Positions 25,165 to 33,729 of a stretch of DNA of 64,000 nucleotides are shown here, in pieces. Location of the stretch: positions 1-64,000 of the forward strand of contig MWCV01000005.1 of assembly GCA_002070215.1 (NCBI GenBank), in the 5' to 3' direction. Every line of letters begins with the position of its first letter. Position 1 is the stretch's first letter. The position numbers were made by a program, and so were the translations under genes. Source of the stretch: Chloroflexi bacterium ADurb.Bin180. Its GTDB lineage: Bacteria; Chloroflexota; Anaerolineae; UBA2200. The notes beneath the pieces are model-generated. The model was given only the letters and a program-made list of their open reading frames with translations. It did no database searches and was not told the DNA's origin.

Positions 25165-26814
25165 CTACTTGCCGGCGGCGATGGCGGCCACATCGGCCTC
25201 AACGGTAGTAGTGGGCTTGAGGTCAAAGTTCTTGACCAGCACCTGGAGCACGTTGGGCGAGACAAAAGCCGGCAGGGTCGGGCCAAGACGGATGTTCTTG
25301 ACCCCTAGGCTGAGCAGGGCCAGCAGTACGATGACCGCCTTCTGCTCGTACCAGCCGATATCGTAAGAGATCGGCAGCTCGTTGGGGTGGCTCACGCCAA
25401 AGGCCTCAGCCAGCTTGAGAGCAACGACCACCAGCGAGTAAGAATCGTTGCACTGGCCGGCATCGAGAACGCGCGGGATACCGCCGATGTCACCGAGGTT
25501 CAGTTTGTTGTAGCGGTACTTGGCGCAGCCAGCGGTGAGAATGATCGTATCCGCTGGCAGAGCCTTGGCCACGTCGGTAAAGTACTGGCGCTCCTTGTGC
25601 CGTCCGTCGCAGCCGGCCATCACCACGAACCTCTTGAGCGCGCCGCTCTTGACCGCGGCAATTACCTTGTCGGCCACACTGAGCACAGTGTCGTGCGCAA
25701 ATCCAATCGGAATCGTGCCTTTCTCCAGCTCAAGCGGGCTGCCCGAGGCGAGAGCACTAGCGATCACGGGGCCAAAGTCCTTCTGTCCGCCAACCGGGCG
25801 GTCGGCAATGTGCGGAATGCCTGGGTAGCCAGCCGGACCGGTGGTGAAGAGGCGCCCTTTGTAGCTGTCACGCGGTTTGATCAAGCAGTTGGTGGTGAGA
25901 AGAATCGCTCCGCCGAACTTTTCAAACTCGTCCTGCTGGTGCCACCACGAACCGCCGTAGTTGCCGACCAGGTGGGCGTATTTCTTGAAGGCGGGATAGG
26001 CGTTCGCGGGGAGCATCTCGCCGTGCGTGTAGACGTTCACGCCCTTGCCCTTGGTCTGCTCGAGCAGCTCCTTCAGGTCGTGCAGGTCGTGGCCGCTGAT
26101 GAGGATGGCCGGGCCGGGGCGAACGCCGATGTTGACCTGTGTGGGCTCCGGAGTGCCGTAGGTGTCAGTGTTGGCCTTGTCCAGCAGGGCCATAGCAGTG
26201 ACGCCCATCTTGCCCGCCTTGAGCACCAGCGCGGTCATCTCGTCACCGGTCGCCTTGTCGTTGGTCGTCTCCAAGAGTGCCTCCTGGAGAAAGTGCAGCA
26301 GGCTGTCATCGCGGTGATCGAGCATGTACGCGTGGTGGGTGTAGGCAGCGAGGCCCTTGAGGCCGTAGATCAGCAGCTCACGCAGCGAACGAATGTCCTC
26401 GTTCAACTTGGGATCGGAGCGTACGCCCACGGTAGCACCCTTGGCTACCAGCTCCTCGACAGTCCACTTGGAGGGCTTCCAGGTGGCCATCTCTGGCACT
26501 GGTCCTGCGACGCCGGCCTTGGCTTTGAGCTGATCACGCAGCGTGACCGCATGCTTGACCAGGGCCACGAACCGTTCGGGGTCAAAGTTGGCGTTGGTAA
26601 TGGTCGTAAAGAGCCCCTCGGCAACAAAGAGGTCGGCCTCGGACGTATCGGCACCCTTTTTGCGGGCGGCCACGCCGTAGAAGGACAGCCCCTTGAGCGT
26701 CCAGATGAGCAGGTCCTGTAGCGCGGCAACCTCTGGCTCTTTGCCACACACGCCTCGAACGGTGCAGCCAGTATTCTTGGCTGTCTCCTGACACTGATAG
26801 CAGAACATTTCCAT
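25165..26814 (-). CDS. hcp: hybrid-cluster protein (hydroxylamine / NO reductase)
   Basis: The 549-residue protein has the N-terminal cluster motif [15 protein letters not shown] with Cys at 5, 8, 17 and 23 (Cx2Cx8Cx5C). This is the spacing of class I Hcp from strict anaerobes, which carry a [4Fe-4S] cluster. Later hybrid-cluster ligands are in [34 protein letters not shown] and [11 protein letters not shown], as in the family. Hcp reduces NO or hydroxylamine in the cytoplasm and protects from nitrosative stress. ATG 26814 follows AAGGAGAGGAG. It is the last gene of a regulator-controlled cluster with ferredoxin, a likely electron donor. Confidence 0.95.
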   Translation of the reverse strand: MEMFCYQCQETAKNTGCTVRGVCGKEPEVAALQDLLIWTLKGLSFYGVAARKKGADTSEADLFVAEGLFTTITNANFDPERFVALVKHAVTLRDQLKAKAGVAGPVPEMATWKPSKWTVEELVAKGATVGVRSDPKLNEDIRSLRELLIYGLKGLAAYTHHAYMLDHRDDSLLHFLQEALLETTNDKATGDEMTALVLKAGKMGVTAMALLDKANTDTYGTPEPTQVNIGVRPGPAILISGHDLHDLKELLEQTKGKGVNVYTHGEMLPANAYPAFKKYAHLVGNYGGSWWHQQDEFEKFGGAILLTTNCLIKPRDSYKGRLFTTGPAGYPGIPHIADRPVGGQKDFGPVIASALASGSPLELEKGTIPIGFAHDTVLSVADKVIAAVKSGALKRFVVMAGCDGRHKERQYFTDVAKALPADTIILTAGCAKYRYNKLNLGDIGGIPRVLDAGQCNDSYSLVVVALKLAEAFGVSHPNELPISYDIGWYEQKAVIVLLALLSLGVKNIRLGPTLPAFVSPNVLQVLVKNFDLKPTTTVEADVAAIAAGK

Positions 26815-26870
26815 AGTCGAACTCCTCTCCTTGGTACTCGATATTCGCTAGCGGGCTGAACGCCGCTGAC

Positions 26871-27647
26871 TTACCTGAGATGCTCGGGTGCCGTTGCTGG
26901 CAGCGCACCGATAACCACCACATTGCCGCTGGACAGGGGATCAAACGCCGAGCCGGCCAGATCTCCATATACCCTGGTCTGGGCAAAACCGGCCTGCTGT
27001 AGCGCTGATTCGAGCTCGTCTCGCAACTGCGGGCGCAGCAGGGAATGGGAGACGCGCTGGCTCCAGGGTCCCGAGCCTTCGCGTCGCAACGTCAGCATGT
27101 TGAAACCTATCAGGCCGCCCGGCTCCCAGTCATAGAACCGAAGGAAAAGCCACTCGTGATCTCCCTCGCGGTGGGTCTGGGGCTCCATCCATCTTTCTTT
27201 TCGTGTAACAACGCGGTCAAAGTTGCGGTTCTGGATGATGAGCACTCCGCCCGGCCGCAAGCAGGCCGCCATGTCGGCCAAGGCTTCCGTCAGGCTTTCC
27301 GGAGTGAGCAAGTGGGGGAGCGAATTGCCCAGACAGAGCAGGGCATCAAAGCCACCGCCCACCACCGACTGAGTGTGACCGAAGGCAGCCACTGCAAAGC
27401 GCAGGTGTGGATGGCCAGCGGCATTCGTCCGGGCCACGTCAATCATCGCGGCGCTGGCATCGGTGCCCACCACCTCGAAGCCGAGCCCCGCCAGCGCGAT
27501 GGCGTGCTGGCCAGTGCCACAGGCCGAGTCAAGCACCCGGTGAGCCCGGTGCTGAGCCAACTGAGCCTGGAGAAAAGGCAGCTCCAGGGCCAGCCTGGAT
27601 GGCCAGTTGACAAAGCGGTCATAGTCGTTGCTCAGCTCGTCGTACAT
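26871..27647 (-). CDS. class I SAM-dependent methyltransferase
   Basis: The 258-residue protein starts MYDELSNDYDRFVNWPSRL. RVLDSACGTGQHAIALAGLG is SAM motif I, VVGTDASAAMIDVAR gives the acidic residue for the ribose, and DALLCLGNSLPHLL and CLRPGGVLIIQNRNFD are motifs II-III. C-terminal strands (FLRFYDWEPGG, GFAQTRVYGD) fit small-molecule methyltransferases of the DUF1698/glycine-methyltransferase-like group. The substrate is unknown. ATG 27647 follows GTGGAGTACCACG; an ATG at 27662, directly after the ferredoxin stop, is also possible. Its place between ferredoxin and hcp is unusual. Confidence 0.82.
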   Translation of the reverse strand: MYDELSNDYDRFVNWPSRLALELPFLQAQLAQHRAHRVLDSACGTGQHAIALAGLGFEVVGTDASAAMIDVARTNAAGHPHLRFAVAAFGHTQSVVGGGFDALLCLGNSLPHLLTPESLTEALADMAACLRPGGVLIIQNRNFDRVVTRKERWMEPQTHREGDHEWLFLRFYDWEPGGLIGFNMLTLRREGSGPWSQRVSHSLLRPQLRDELESALQQAGFAQTRVYGDLAGSAFDPLSSGNVVVIGALPATAPEHLR

Positions 27648-27663
27648 CGTGGTACTCCACATA

Positions 27664-27879
27664 TCATCCATCCTGCGAGTCGATGATGATGAACTCGCAG
27701 CGGATGGCATGGGTCGGACAGGCTGCTTCACACTCGGTGCAGTAAGTACAATCCGCTGGCCGCACAAAGGCCGGCCCTGTGGGGGTCATCTCGACTGCAT
27801 GGCCGGGGCACAAGGAGGCGCACTGGCCACACAACGTGCACAGACTCATGTCGATGATGGGTAGAGCTGGACTTGACAT
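27664..27879 (-). CDS. 2[4Fe-4S] ferredoxin-like protein
   Basis: The 71-residue protein has two cluster-binding motifs, CTLCGQCASLCP and CTYCTECEAACP, with normal CxxCxxCxxxCP spacing. It is likely a low-potential electron carrier. In anaerobes a ferredoxin-like gene (frdX) often accompanies hcp under HcpR control, and the same set is seen here. ATG 27879 follows AAGGTGCGTGGTAGAT, a rather distant ribosome site. An in-frame TTG at 27903 is less likely. The C-terminal tail EFIIIDSQDG is short and acidic. Confidence 0.88.
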   Translation of the reverse strand: MSSPALPIIDMSLCTLCGQCASLCPGHAVEMTPTGPAFVRPADCTYCTECEAACPTHAIRCEFIIIDSQDG

Positions 27880-27924
27880 ATCTACCACGCACCTTGAACG
27901 CAAGTGGTATCGAACGCTGAGGTC

Positions 27925-27967
27925 AGTGTAGCAGGCAACTGCGGCGATGTCTACGACTTTAGTCGTA
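27925..27967 (-). promoter_or_regulatory. class II Crp/Fnr-type promoter and operator before ferredoxin
   Basis: TACGACTTTAGTCGTA (27952-27967) is a perfect 6-4-6 inverted repeat, the spacing of Fnr-family sites. On the minus strand a TACACT -10 box lies at 27930-27925 with predicted start 27918. The repeat centre (27959.5) is therefore at -41.5, the classic class II activator position. No good -35 box is present, as expected for activator-dependent promoters. The upstream gene encodes a Crp/Fnr regulator. Confidence 0.68.
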
Positions 27968-28633
27968 CTACTGGGTTGACTCGAGCTCCAACCCCGACCG
28001 GTCGAGCAGCACGATGCGCTCGCGGTTGAGATCGATCAAGCCCGCGTCAGCCAGCCCGCGCAGTGAGCGGCCGACCATGTCGCGCACGGTTCCCAGTTGC
28101 GCTGCGATGTCGTCCAGGGTCCAGCGTCGGGGAACCTGGCCGCTCTCGGCATGGTCTAGAAGGAAGCGGGCCAGTCGGCCGCGGACGCTGCGCAGGGCGA
28201 TGGTCTCGACCAGGTTGGTCAGATGGTCCAGCTTGTCCGCCAGGTCGCCCAGCAATGCCAGGCCGAGGTCGGGGAAGCGCTTGATTAGCTCGCGCAGGTC
28301 ATTGCTGCTGATTCTGAGCAGGCGGGAGGGCACAGTCGCCTGAACGCTGGCGTGGTTGGTGCCGCGAGCGCGCAACGCCGGCACGAGATTGAACGGCTGC
28401 CCGGCGACGATTCTCGTCAGAATCTGCTGGCGTCCTGACGGTGCATCGCGAAAAACGCGGGCGGCGCCTTCGAGCACAAAGTAGGCCGCTTCACAGGGCT
28501 CGCCGCCCACCAGCAACACTTCGCCTGCAGCGCAGGAGCGCACCGACATCGCCCTGGCCATGGCATCGCGGACGTGCTCGGGCAGGCTGGCCAACAGGGG
28601 AATACTCTGAAACAGGCGCGCATCACAGGGCAT
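27968..28633 (-). CDS. Crp/Fnr-family regulator, HcpR/DNR-like by context
   Basis: The 221-residue protein has an N-terminal cyclic-nucleotide-type beta-roll (GEVLLVGGEPCEAAYFVLEG, ARVFRDAPSGRQQILTRI). A long dimer helix (DLGLALLGDLADKLDHL) follows, then a winged helix-turn-helix (WTLDDIAAQLGTVRDMVGRSL) with the R-D-x-x-x-R recognition pattern. No Fnr-like N-terminal Cys cluster is visible, so an HcpR/DNR-type haem or effector sensor is more likely. It lies just upstream of ferredoxin, methyltransferase and hcp, the usual HcpR setting. The promoter places +1 one base before ATG 28633, so this ATG is chosen over the one at 28642, which overlaps the -10 box. Confidence 0.87.
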   Translation of the reverse strand: MPCDARLFQSIPLLASLPEHVRDAMARAMSVRSCAAGEVLLVGGEPCEAAYFVLEGAARVFRDAPSGRQQILTRIVAGQPFNLVPALRARGTNHASVQATVPSRLLRISSNDLRELIKRFPDLGLALLGDLADKLDHLTNLVETIALRSVRGRLARFLLDHAESGQVPRRWTLDDIAAQLGTVRDMVGRSLRGLADAGLIDLNRERIVLLDRSGLELESTQ

Positions 28634-28640
28634 GGTGCAC

Positions 28641-28668
28641 ATTCTAGCTGCAGCGGGATGTCTGTCAA
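28641..28668 (-). promoter_or_regulatory. promoter of the Crp/Fnr gene, nearly leaderless
   Basis: On the minus strand a perfect TTGACA (28668-28663) and TAGAAT (28646-28641) are 16 bp apart. The predicted start is 28634, one base before ATG 28633, so the mRNA would have practically no leader. Confidence 0.68.
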
Positions 28669-28686
28669 GGGTCTGGCGCCAGCATA

Positions 28687-28718
28687 GCTTTGACCAAAGC
28701 AGCCGCCTGGTGTAAACT
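28687..28718 (+). promoter_or_regulatory. promoter of the lipoprotein gene with overlapping palindrome
   Basis: TTGACC (28690-28695) and TAAACT (28713-28718) are 17 bp apart, with predicted start near 28725. The -35 box is inside a perfect inverted repeat, GCTTTG-AC-CAAAGC (28687-28700). The repeat could be a repressor site for this gene or for the divergent Crp/Fnr gene. Confidence 0.58.
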
Positions 28719-28748
28719 GATCAAGAAACCGCCCGATGAGAGGTGACC

Positions 28749-29939
28749 TTGAGAGTGCGTATTGGCCAATTGATGGCTGTGTTCTGCTTGCTCCTGGCAG
28801 CGACCGCCTGCCGCTCACGGCCGTTGCTGTTTGCTGTGAAGGTGAGCCCATCCACCATCTCACCCAACGCTGATGGTGTGGAGGACGTGACGCGCATCAG
28901 CTATTCAGTGGGCCAGGTGGCGCGCGTGTCCATCTACCTGATCGATTCGGCAGGCCAGCACCACGCCATACGCAGCGACGCGGACCGGCCCGTCGGCGAC
29001 TACGAGTCGCTCTTTGGCGGCGTGGTGAACAACCGGCTCCTGCCGGACGGCCGCTACACCTGCGTCGTGGAAGCAGTCTCGAGCGACGGGCAGAGGGCCC
29101 GCGTCGAGGCTCCACTGACGCTGCAGGGCGGAGAGCCGAACCTGATCCAGGTGCAGAACCTCAATATCTACCCGACAACCTTCACCCCCAACCGCGACGG
29201 CATCGCCGACCGGGTGACGATCGCCTACTACCTGACGAAAGAGGCCACCAGCGTTCAGGTCTATCTGGTGAGCGCCGATGGCAGCAAGTACCCCATCCCG
29301 GAAGACAAGATCCGACCGATGGGTGCGGCGGGCAATCACGAGCACGACTATGAAGGCGGAGTCGACCTTGGTGCCACTCCGCCGCCCGACGGCACCTATC
29401 GTGTAGTGGTAGAGGCTCAGGACGCAGTCGGCAACGTGGACATGGCCGAGGGCACACTGACCATCAAGGATGGCGGGGTGCCACGAGTGGAGATCGTCAA
29501 CCGCGCGGCGCAGTGGTCCACGCGCGTGTTGCCCCTGGGCGAGACGCTCACCTTTACCTGTACCGTTCGCAACATTGGCAACGTCGCCGTCCGCACCAAG
29601 GGTCCTCCTCCTGGTATGCTCTACACGACGGAAGAGAACTATAACGCCAAGCAGGCCTACGAGGAGCCGGGCATCTTCCGCCTGGGGATGGACTATGAGG
29701 GCAATAGCTCGGGACGCACCTATCCCTTCCGCTGGCAACTCGGTTCAGACGAGGAGCTGACCGTCATCGACGGCCAGAAGTATCTGCTCCCCGGCCAGAC
29801 GGTCCAGGTAGTCGGCCATCTGAAAGTGATCGACAAGCCGGTCAAAGTGGCACCGTACTACTGGCTCGGCTTGATACACGAACAGGTCTGGATCGTCGAG
29901 GACAGGGTCGAGCCAATTCCGGTAACCATCGGCTTCTAG
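28749..29939 (+). CDS. lipoprotein with FlgD-type Ig-like repeats
   Basis: The product of about 396 residues starts at a TTG preceded by GAGAGGTGACC; GTG codons at 28743 and 28755 are alternatives. The N-terminus has a signal sequence with a lipobox-like LLLAATAC, so export and lipid anchoring are likely. Two similar modules follow: SPNADGVEDVTRISYSV and TPNRDGIADRVTIAYYLT, each leading to a LPDGRYT or PPDGTYR turn. These are typical of FlgD-type Ig-like domains. The C-terminal third has strands such as ETLTFTCTVRNIGN and looks like another beta-sandwich. The stop directly abuts the next glycosyltransferase, suggesting a cell-envelope role. Confidence 0.75.
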   Translation: MRVRIGQLMAVFCLLLAATACRSRPLLFAVKVSPSTISPNADGVEDVTRISYSVGQVARVSIYLIDSAGQHHAIRSDADRPVGDYESLFGGVVNNRLLPDGRYTCVVEAVSSDGQRARVEAPLTLQGGEPNLIQVQNLNIYPTTFTPNRDGIADRVTIAYYLTKEATSVQVYLVSADGSKYPIPEDKIRPMGAAGNHEHDYEGGVDLGATPPPDGTYRVVVEAQDAVGNVDMAEGTLTIKDGGVPRVEIVNRAAQWSTRVLPLGETLTFTCTVRNIGNVAVRTKGPPPGMLYTTEENYNAKQAYEEPGIFRLGMDYEGNSSGRTYPFRWQLGSDEELTVIDGQKYLLPGQTVQVVGHLKVIDKPVKVAPYYWLGLIHEQVWIVEDRVEPIPVTIGF

Positions 29940-30872
29940 ATGGACCTCTCGGTCGTTGTCGTCAGTTGGAACGTCAAGAACCTGTTGGAGGCGTGCCTTC
30001 GTTCGGTAGAGTCGACGCTGGCGGCGGGGAGCCTGACCTGGCAGCTCTGCGTTGTTGACAACGCCAGCCACGACGACAGTCCGCAGATGGTGCGGGGGAG
30101 GTTCCCGCAGGTCACGCTGATTGCCAACACCGACAACCTCGGCTACGCGGGTGCCTGCAATCAGGGCCTGGCCTGGGCCGAAGGTGACAACTGCCTGGTG
30201 CTGAACCCGGACACGGAGGTCAAACCAGGAGCGCTGGCGGCCCTGGTCGAGTTCCTTCGGAGTACCCCCACCGCCGGAATGGCAGGACCCCGGCTGATCT
30301 ATCCTGACGGTTCGTTCCAGCATTCGGCCTTTGCCTTTCCCGGACTGGTCCAGGTCGCGCTGGATCTCTTTCCCGCTCCCGGGCGGCTGTACGAGTCGCG
30401 TTGCAATGGCCGCTATCCACGCTCATGGTACGCCGCGGGCAGACCCTTTCGCGTGGGCCACCCGCTGGGCGCCTGCATTATGGTGCGCAAAGCGGCACTC
30501 GATGGTGTCGGCAGGATGGACACTGGCTTTTTCATGTACTGTGAAGAGGTAGACTGGGCCAGGCGCTTTCAGGGTGCTGGATGGCAGGTCTACTGCGTGC
30601 CGGCGGCGGAGGTCGTGCACCACGCCGGGCGGAGCACCGAACAGGTCCGTCCGGAGATGTTTGCCGCGCTATGGCGAAGCAGACTGCGCTACTACGACAA
30701 GCATTATGGGCCGGTCTACACTGGCGTGGTGCGCCTGCTGCTGCGGGCCGGTCTGCGTTATCAGCGGAGCCGCCCCCGCAGAGAGGCTGCTCGGGGCCAA
30801 CTGAGCCAGGAGGCGCTGGCCCAGCGTGAGGAGATGTACCGGCGGGCGGAGCAGATGCTCCACGAAAGCTGA
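29940..30872 (+). CDS. family 2 glycosyltransferase, WbbL-like
   Basis: The 310-residue GT2 begins MDLSVVVVSWNVKNLLEACL. VVDNASHDDSPQMV and CLVLNPDTEVKPGAL are the nucleotide-sugar and DxD-like motifs. GACIMVRKAALDGVG and FFMYCEEVDWARRFQ are acceptor-side motifs found in WbbL/rhamnosyltransferase-type enzymes. Its ATG follows the lipoprotein stop with no spacer, and the ribosome site lies in the lipoprotein coding end. The C-terminal 60 residues are Arg-rich and may contact the membrane. Donor and acceptor are unknown. Confidence 0.87.
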   Translation: MDLSVVVVSWNVKNLLEACLRSVESTLAAGSLTWQLCVVDNASHDDSPQMVRGRFPQVTLIANTDNLGYAGACNQGLAWAEGDNCLVLNPDTEVKPGALAALVEFLRSTPTAGMAGPRLIYPDGSFQHSAFAFPGLVQVALDLFPAPGRLYESRCNGRYPRSWYAAGRPFRVGHPLGACIMVRKAALDGVGRMDTGFFMYCEEVDWARRFQGAGWQVYCVPAAEVVHHAGRSTEQVRPEMFAALWRSRLRYYDKHYGPVYTGVVRLLLRAGLRYQRSRPRREAARGQLSQEALAQREEMYRRAEQMLHES

Positions 30873-30886
30873 GCGGGGTCGAGTGC

Positions 30887-31627
30887 ATGCTGGCGGCGGT
30901 CGTACTGACGCGCAATGAGGAACACAACATCGCAGACTGCCTGGGCAGCCTGACCTGGGCCGATCAGTTGCTGGTCCTCGATTCGAACAGCACCGACGGC
31001 ACGGTCGAGCTGGCCCAACGGGCTGGTGCTAACGTACAGCAGCGGGCCTTTGTCAACTATGCCGACCAGCGCAACGCCGCCCTCGACCTGGTACAGGCGG
31101 ACTGGGTGTTCTTTGTCGATGCCGACGAGCGGGCCACTCCCGAGCTGGCCAGCGAAGTGAGGACCGCTATCGAGTCCTCAAGCATCGTTGGCTGGTGGGT
31201 GCCTCGCCGCAACCTGATCTGGGGCAAGTGGATCCAGCACGCCGGCTGGTATCCCGACTATCAACTGCGGCTGCTCAAGCGAGGGTCGGCCAGATACGAT
31301 GTGGCCCGGCCGGTCCACGAAGTGGTGCTCCTCGATGGCCCGGAGGGCTGGCTCAAGAACCCCCTGATTCACCACAACTACCAGACCGTGGGGCAGTTCC
31401 TGCGCAAGCAAGACGCCTACGCCACGTTCGAGGCCCATATCCTGCGGGAAAAGGCGGTTCACCCCCGCCCCCATAGTCTGATCCTTCAGCCGCTGCGCGA
31501 GTTCTGGCGGCGCTACGTGACGCTGCAAGGCTACAAGGACGGCGGCCACGGTCTGGCCCTGTGCTGCCTGATGGCTTACTATACTCACCTGGCCTACCGC
31601 CGCGCGAGATCTATCCCCGATGTCTGA
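30887..31627 (+). CDS. family 2 glycosyltransferase, WaaE/KdtX-like
   Basis: This 246-residue GT2 begins MLAAVVLTRNEEHNIADCLG. LVLDSNSTDGTVELAQ and WVFFVDADERATPEL are the canonical nucleotide-sugar and metal motifs. HEVVLLDGPEGWLKNPLIHH, in its spacing from GWYPDYQLRLLKRG, matches the WaaE/KdtX-like beta-glycosyltransferase branch. It lies 14 bp after another GT2 and overlaps the helicase gene by 8 bp. It is probably cytoplasmic, acting on an envelope polysaccharide or lipid. Confidence 0.87.
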   Translation: MLAAVVLTRNEEHNIADCLGSLTWADQLLVLDSNSTDGTVELAQRAGANVQQRAFVNYADQRNAALDLVQADWVFFVDADERATPELASEVRTAIESSSIVGWWVPRRNLIWGKWIQHAGWYPDYQLRLLKRGSARYDVARPVHEVVLLDGPEGWLKNPLIHHNYQTVGQFLRKQDAYATFEAHILREKAVHPRPHSLILQPLREFWRRYVTLQGYKDGGHGLALCCLMAYYTHLAYRRARSIPDV

Positions 31628-33728
31628 GCTGGAGCTCACGCCCGAACAAAAGGCCATCGTCCTGGCACCGGTCGGCCAGCCACGCTCCCTCTTCCTCCAC
31701 GGCCCGGCAGGCTGCGGCAAAACCACCACGGCCGTCGCGCGTCTCAGGTACCTGCTCGACATCGGAGTTCCGGGCAGCCAGATTGTGGTCTGGGTACCCC
31801 AGCGCTCACTCGGAAGGCCCTATGTCTCGGCCGTGCGCAGTGTCACGGCACCCAACGGCACGCCGGTCGACGTTCTGGGTCTAGACGGCCTGGCCCGCCG
31901 CTTGCTGGATCTGTACTGGCCGCTGGTGGCCGAGTCGGCCGGATTTGACCCCACACATCCTCCCGTGTACCTGACGCTGGAGACAGCTCAGTACTATCTC
32001 GACCAGGTGATTGAACCACTGCTGCAAGGCGGGGCCTTTGGCGATGTCGTGCTGCCGCGGAACAGGCTGCTCAGCCAGATCATTGACAACCTGAACAAGG
32101 CGGCCCTGGTCGGATTCCCGCATACCGAAATTGCCCCGCGACTGATCGCCTCCTGGGCAGGGCCCAGCAGCAGACAGCGAGTGTTCGACGCGGTGCAGAC
32201 GGCAGCAAATGACTTCCGTGACCTGTGCCACTCCAAGAACCTGCTGGACTTTTCACTGCAGGTCGAGACCCTGATCCGCTTTGTGCTCACCAGGGAGGAA
32301 TGTCGCGCACCACTGCGGCACTCCTACCGGCATATCATCGCCGACAACCTGGAAGAAGACATCCCAGTAGCCCACGACCTGCTGCGCGACTGGGTAGCAG
32401 GGGCGGACAGCGCGCTGCTGGTGTACGATCACGATGCGGGCTTTCGCAGCTATCTGGGCGCCGATCCGACCGGGGCGCTCAAGCTGGCCGAGCTCTGTGA
32501 TCAGCAAGTGCGGCGCGATTCTTCCTACGTATCCTCGGCCGGCGTTCTCGACCTGGCAGCGGGCCTCGTGACGGCGGCACCGGACGCCGCTGCGCCAGCC
32601 GAGCGAGGAAAAGGCAAGTGGGAGGATGCGCTGGCCGTGGACCAGTGGCGGTTCCACACCGAGATGCTGGTCTATGTCGCGGACGAGGTCGAGCGGCTGC
32701 TGACGGAACCCCACACTCCGCCAGAGCAGGTGGCGATTGTAGCGCCCTTTGTCGACGACGCACTGCGCTTTGTTCTGGTGAGGGAGCTCGAGCGGCGTCG
32801 CGTACCGGTACGCACCCACCGGCCGTCACGGGCGCTGCGGGAGGAGCCAGCGGTACAGTGCGTGCTAACCCTGGCCCAATTGGCCCATCCGCACTGGCAA
32901 CTTTGTCCACTGCCGCACGAGGTGGCTCTGGCTCTCACCCTGGCCATTGAGGACCTGGACCTGGCCAGAGCCACGCTGCTGGTCAAGATGCTCTATGGCC
33001 AGAAGGATGACCAGCCGCAGTTGCGCGAGTTCGGCCAGCTCAAAACCGAGGCCCAGGAACGGATCACCTTTGTGCTGGGCGAGAGGTACAGCGGGCTGAG
33101 AACCTGGCTGAAAGAGTATGCGCTGGTGCCTGGTCAACCGCTGGACGTGTTCCTTTCCCTGCTCTTTGACGAGGTGCTGTCGCGGCCCGGGTACGGTTTT
33201 CACGGTGCACTCGATGCTGCGGCGGCCACAGCCAATCTGATTGAGTCGGTGCGCAAGTTCCGCCGGGCCGTAGACGCGGCCGATCACGATGAGCTAGCAC
33301 AGCGGTACATCGCTATGGTGCGCCGCGGGGTTGTGGCGGCGCAGTACCTGAACTCGCCCTCGGCTTCGGACAAGGCAGTCTTTGTGGGTCCTGCTCACAC
33401 CTTCCTGGCCGAGAACCGCCCTGTGGCCTACCAGTTCTGGCTGTACGTCAACAGTCCTGCCTGGGGCAGGCGCATCTACCAGCCGCTGACGCACCCCTAT
33501 GTGCTGACCAGACACTGGCCGGCCGACCGGCTGTGGACAGACGATGAGGAGCAGCAGACCAGTGACGATGCCCTGTCACGCATCCTGCTGGGACTGCTGA
33601 GGCGGTGCCGCGAGAGGGTTTATGCTCTCTCCTGCGACCTCAATCCGCGCGGCAGGGAAGAGCACGGGCCGCTGGCCGACCGCCTGCAACGTTTGTTGCG
33701 GTTAAGCCGCCAGAGCGCGGAGCAGTAG
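31620..33728 (+). CDS. AddB/UvrD-like SF1 helicase-fold ATPase without nuclease domain
   Basis: The 702-residue protein has a Walker A motif LFLHGPAGCGKTTT near residue 25. The UvrD-type order then follows: IVVWVPQRSLGRPYV as motif Ia and HIIADNLEEDIPVAHDLL in the motif II place. The usual DExQD is DNLEE, so the catalytic Glu of Walker B is Asn. The C-terminal part has RVYALSCDLNPRGREEHGPL, like a weak motif VI, but no TxHxAKGLEW motif V. It resembles the helicase half of AddB, which is a structural, recombination-hotspot-reading partner. The next gene starts 1 bp after its stop, so the two products probably form a complex. Confidence 0.75.
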   Translation: MSELELTPEQKAIVLAPVGQPRSLFLHGPAGCGKTTTAVARLRYLLDIGVPGSQIVVWVPQRSLGRPYVSAVRSVTAPNGTPVDVLGLDGLARRLLDLYWPLVAESAGFDPTHPPVYLTLETAQYYLDQVIEPLLQGGAFGDVVLPRNRLLSQIIDNLNKAALVGFPHTEIAPRLIASWAGPSSRQRVFDAVQTAANDFRDLCHSKNLLDFSLQVETLIRFVLTREECRAPLRHSYRHIIADNLEEDIPVAHDLLRDWVAGADSALLVYDHDAGFRSYLGADPTGALKLAELCDQQVRRDSSYVSSAGVLDLAAGLVTAAPDAAAPAERGKGKWEDALAVDQWRFHTEMLVYVADEVERLLTEPHTPPEQVAIVAPFVDDALRFVLVRELERRRVPVRTHRPSRALREEPAVQCVLTLAQLAHPHWQLCPLPHEVALALTLAIEDLDLARATLLVKMLYGQKDDQPQLREFGQLKTEAQERITFVLGERYSGLRTWLKEYALVPGQPLDVFLSLLFDEVLSRPGYGFHGALDAAAATANLIESVRKFRRAVDAADHDELAQRYIAMVRRGVVAAQYLNSPSASDKAVFVGPAHTFLAENRPVAYQFWLYVNSPAWGRRIYQPLTHPYVLTRHWPADRLWTDDEEQQTSDDALSRILLGLLRRCRERVYALSCDLNPRGREEHGPLADRLQRLLRLSRQSAEQ

Positions 33729-33729
33729 C

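Noticed and set aside
25387-26721. 444-codon plus-strand frame opposite hcp
   Set aside because: hcp is certain from its Cys motifs; the opposite frame has no recognisable domain.
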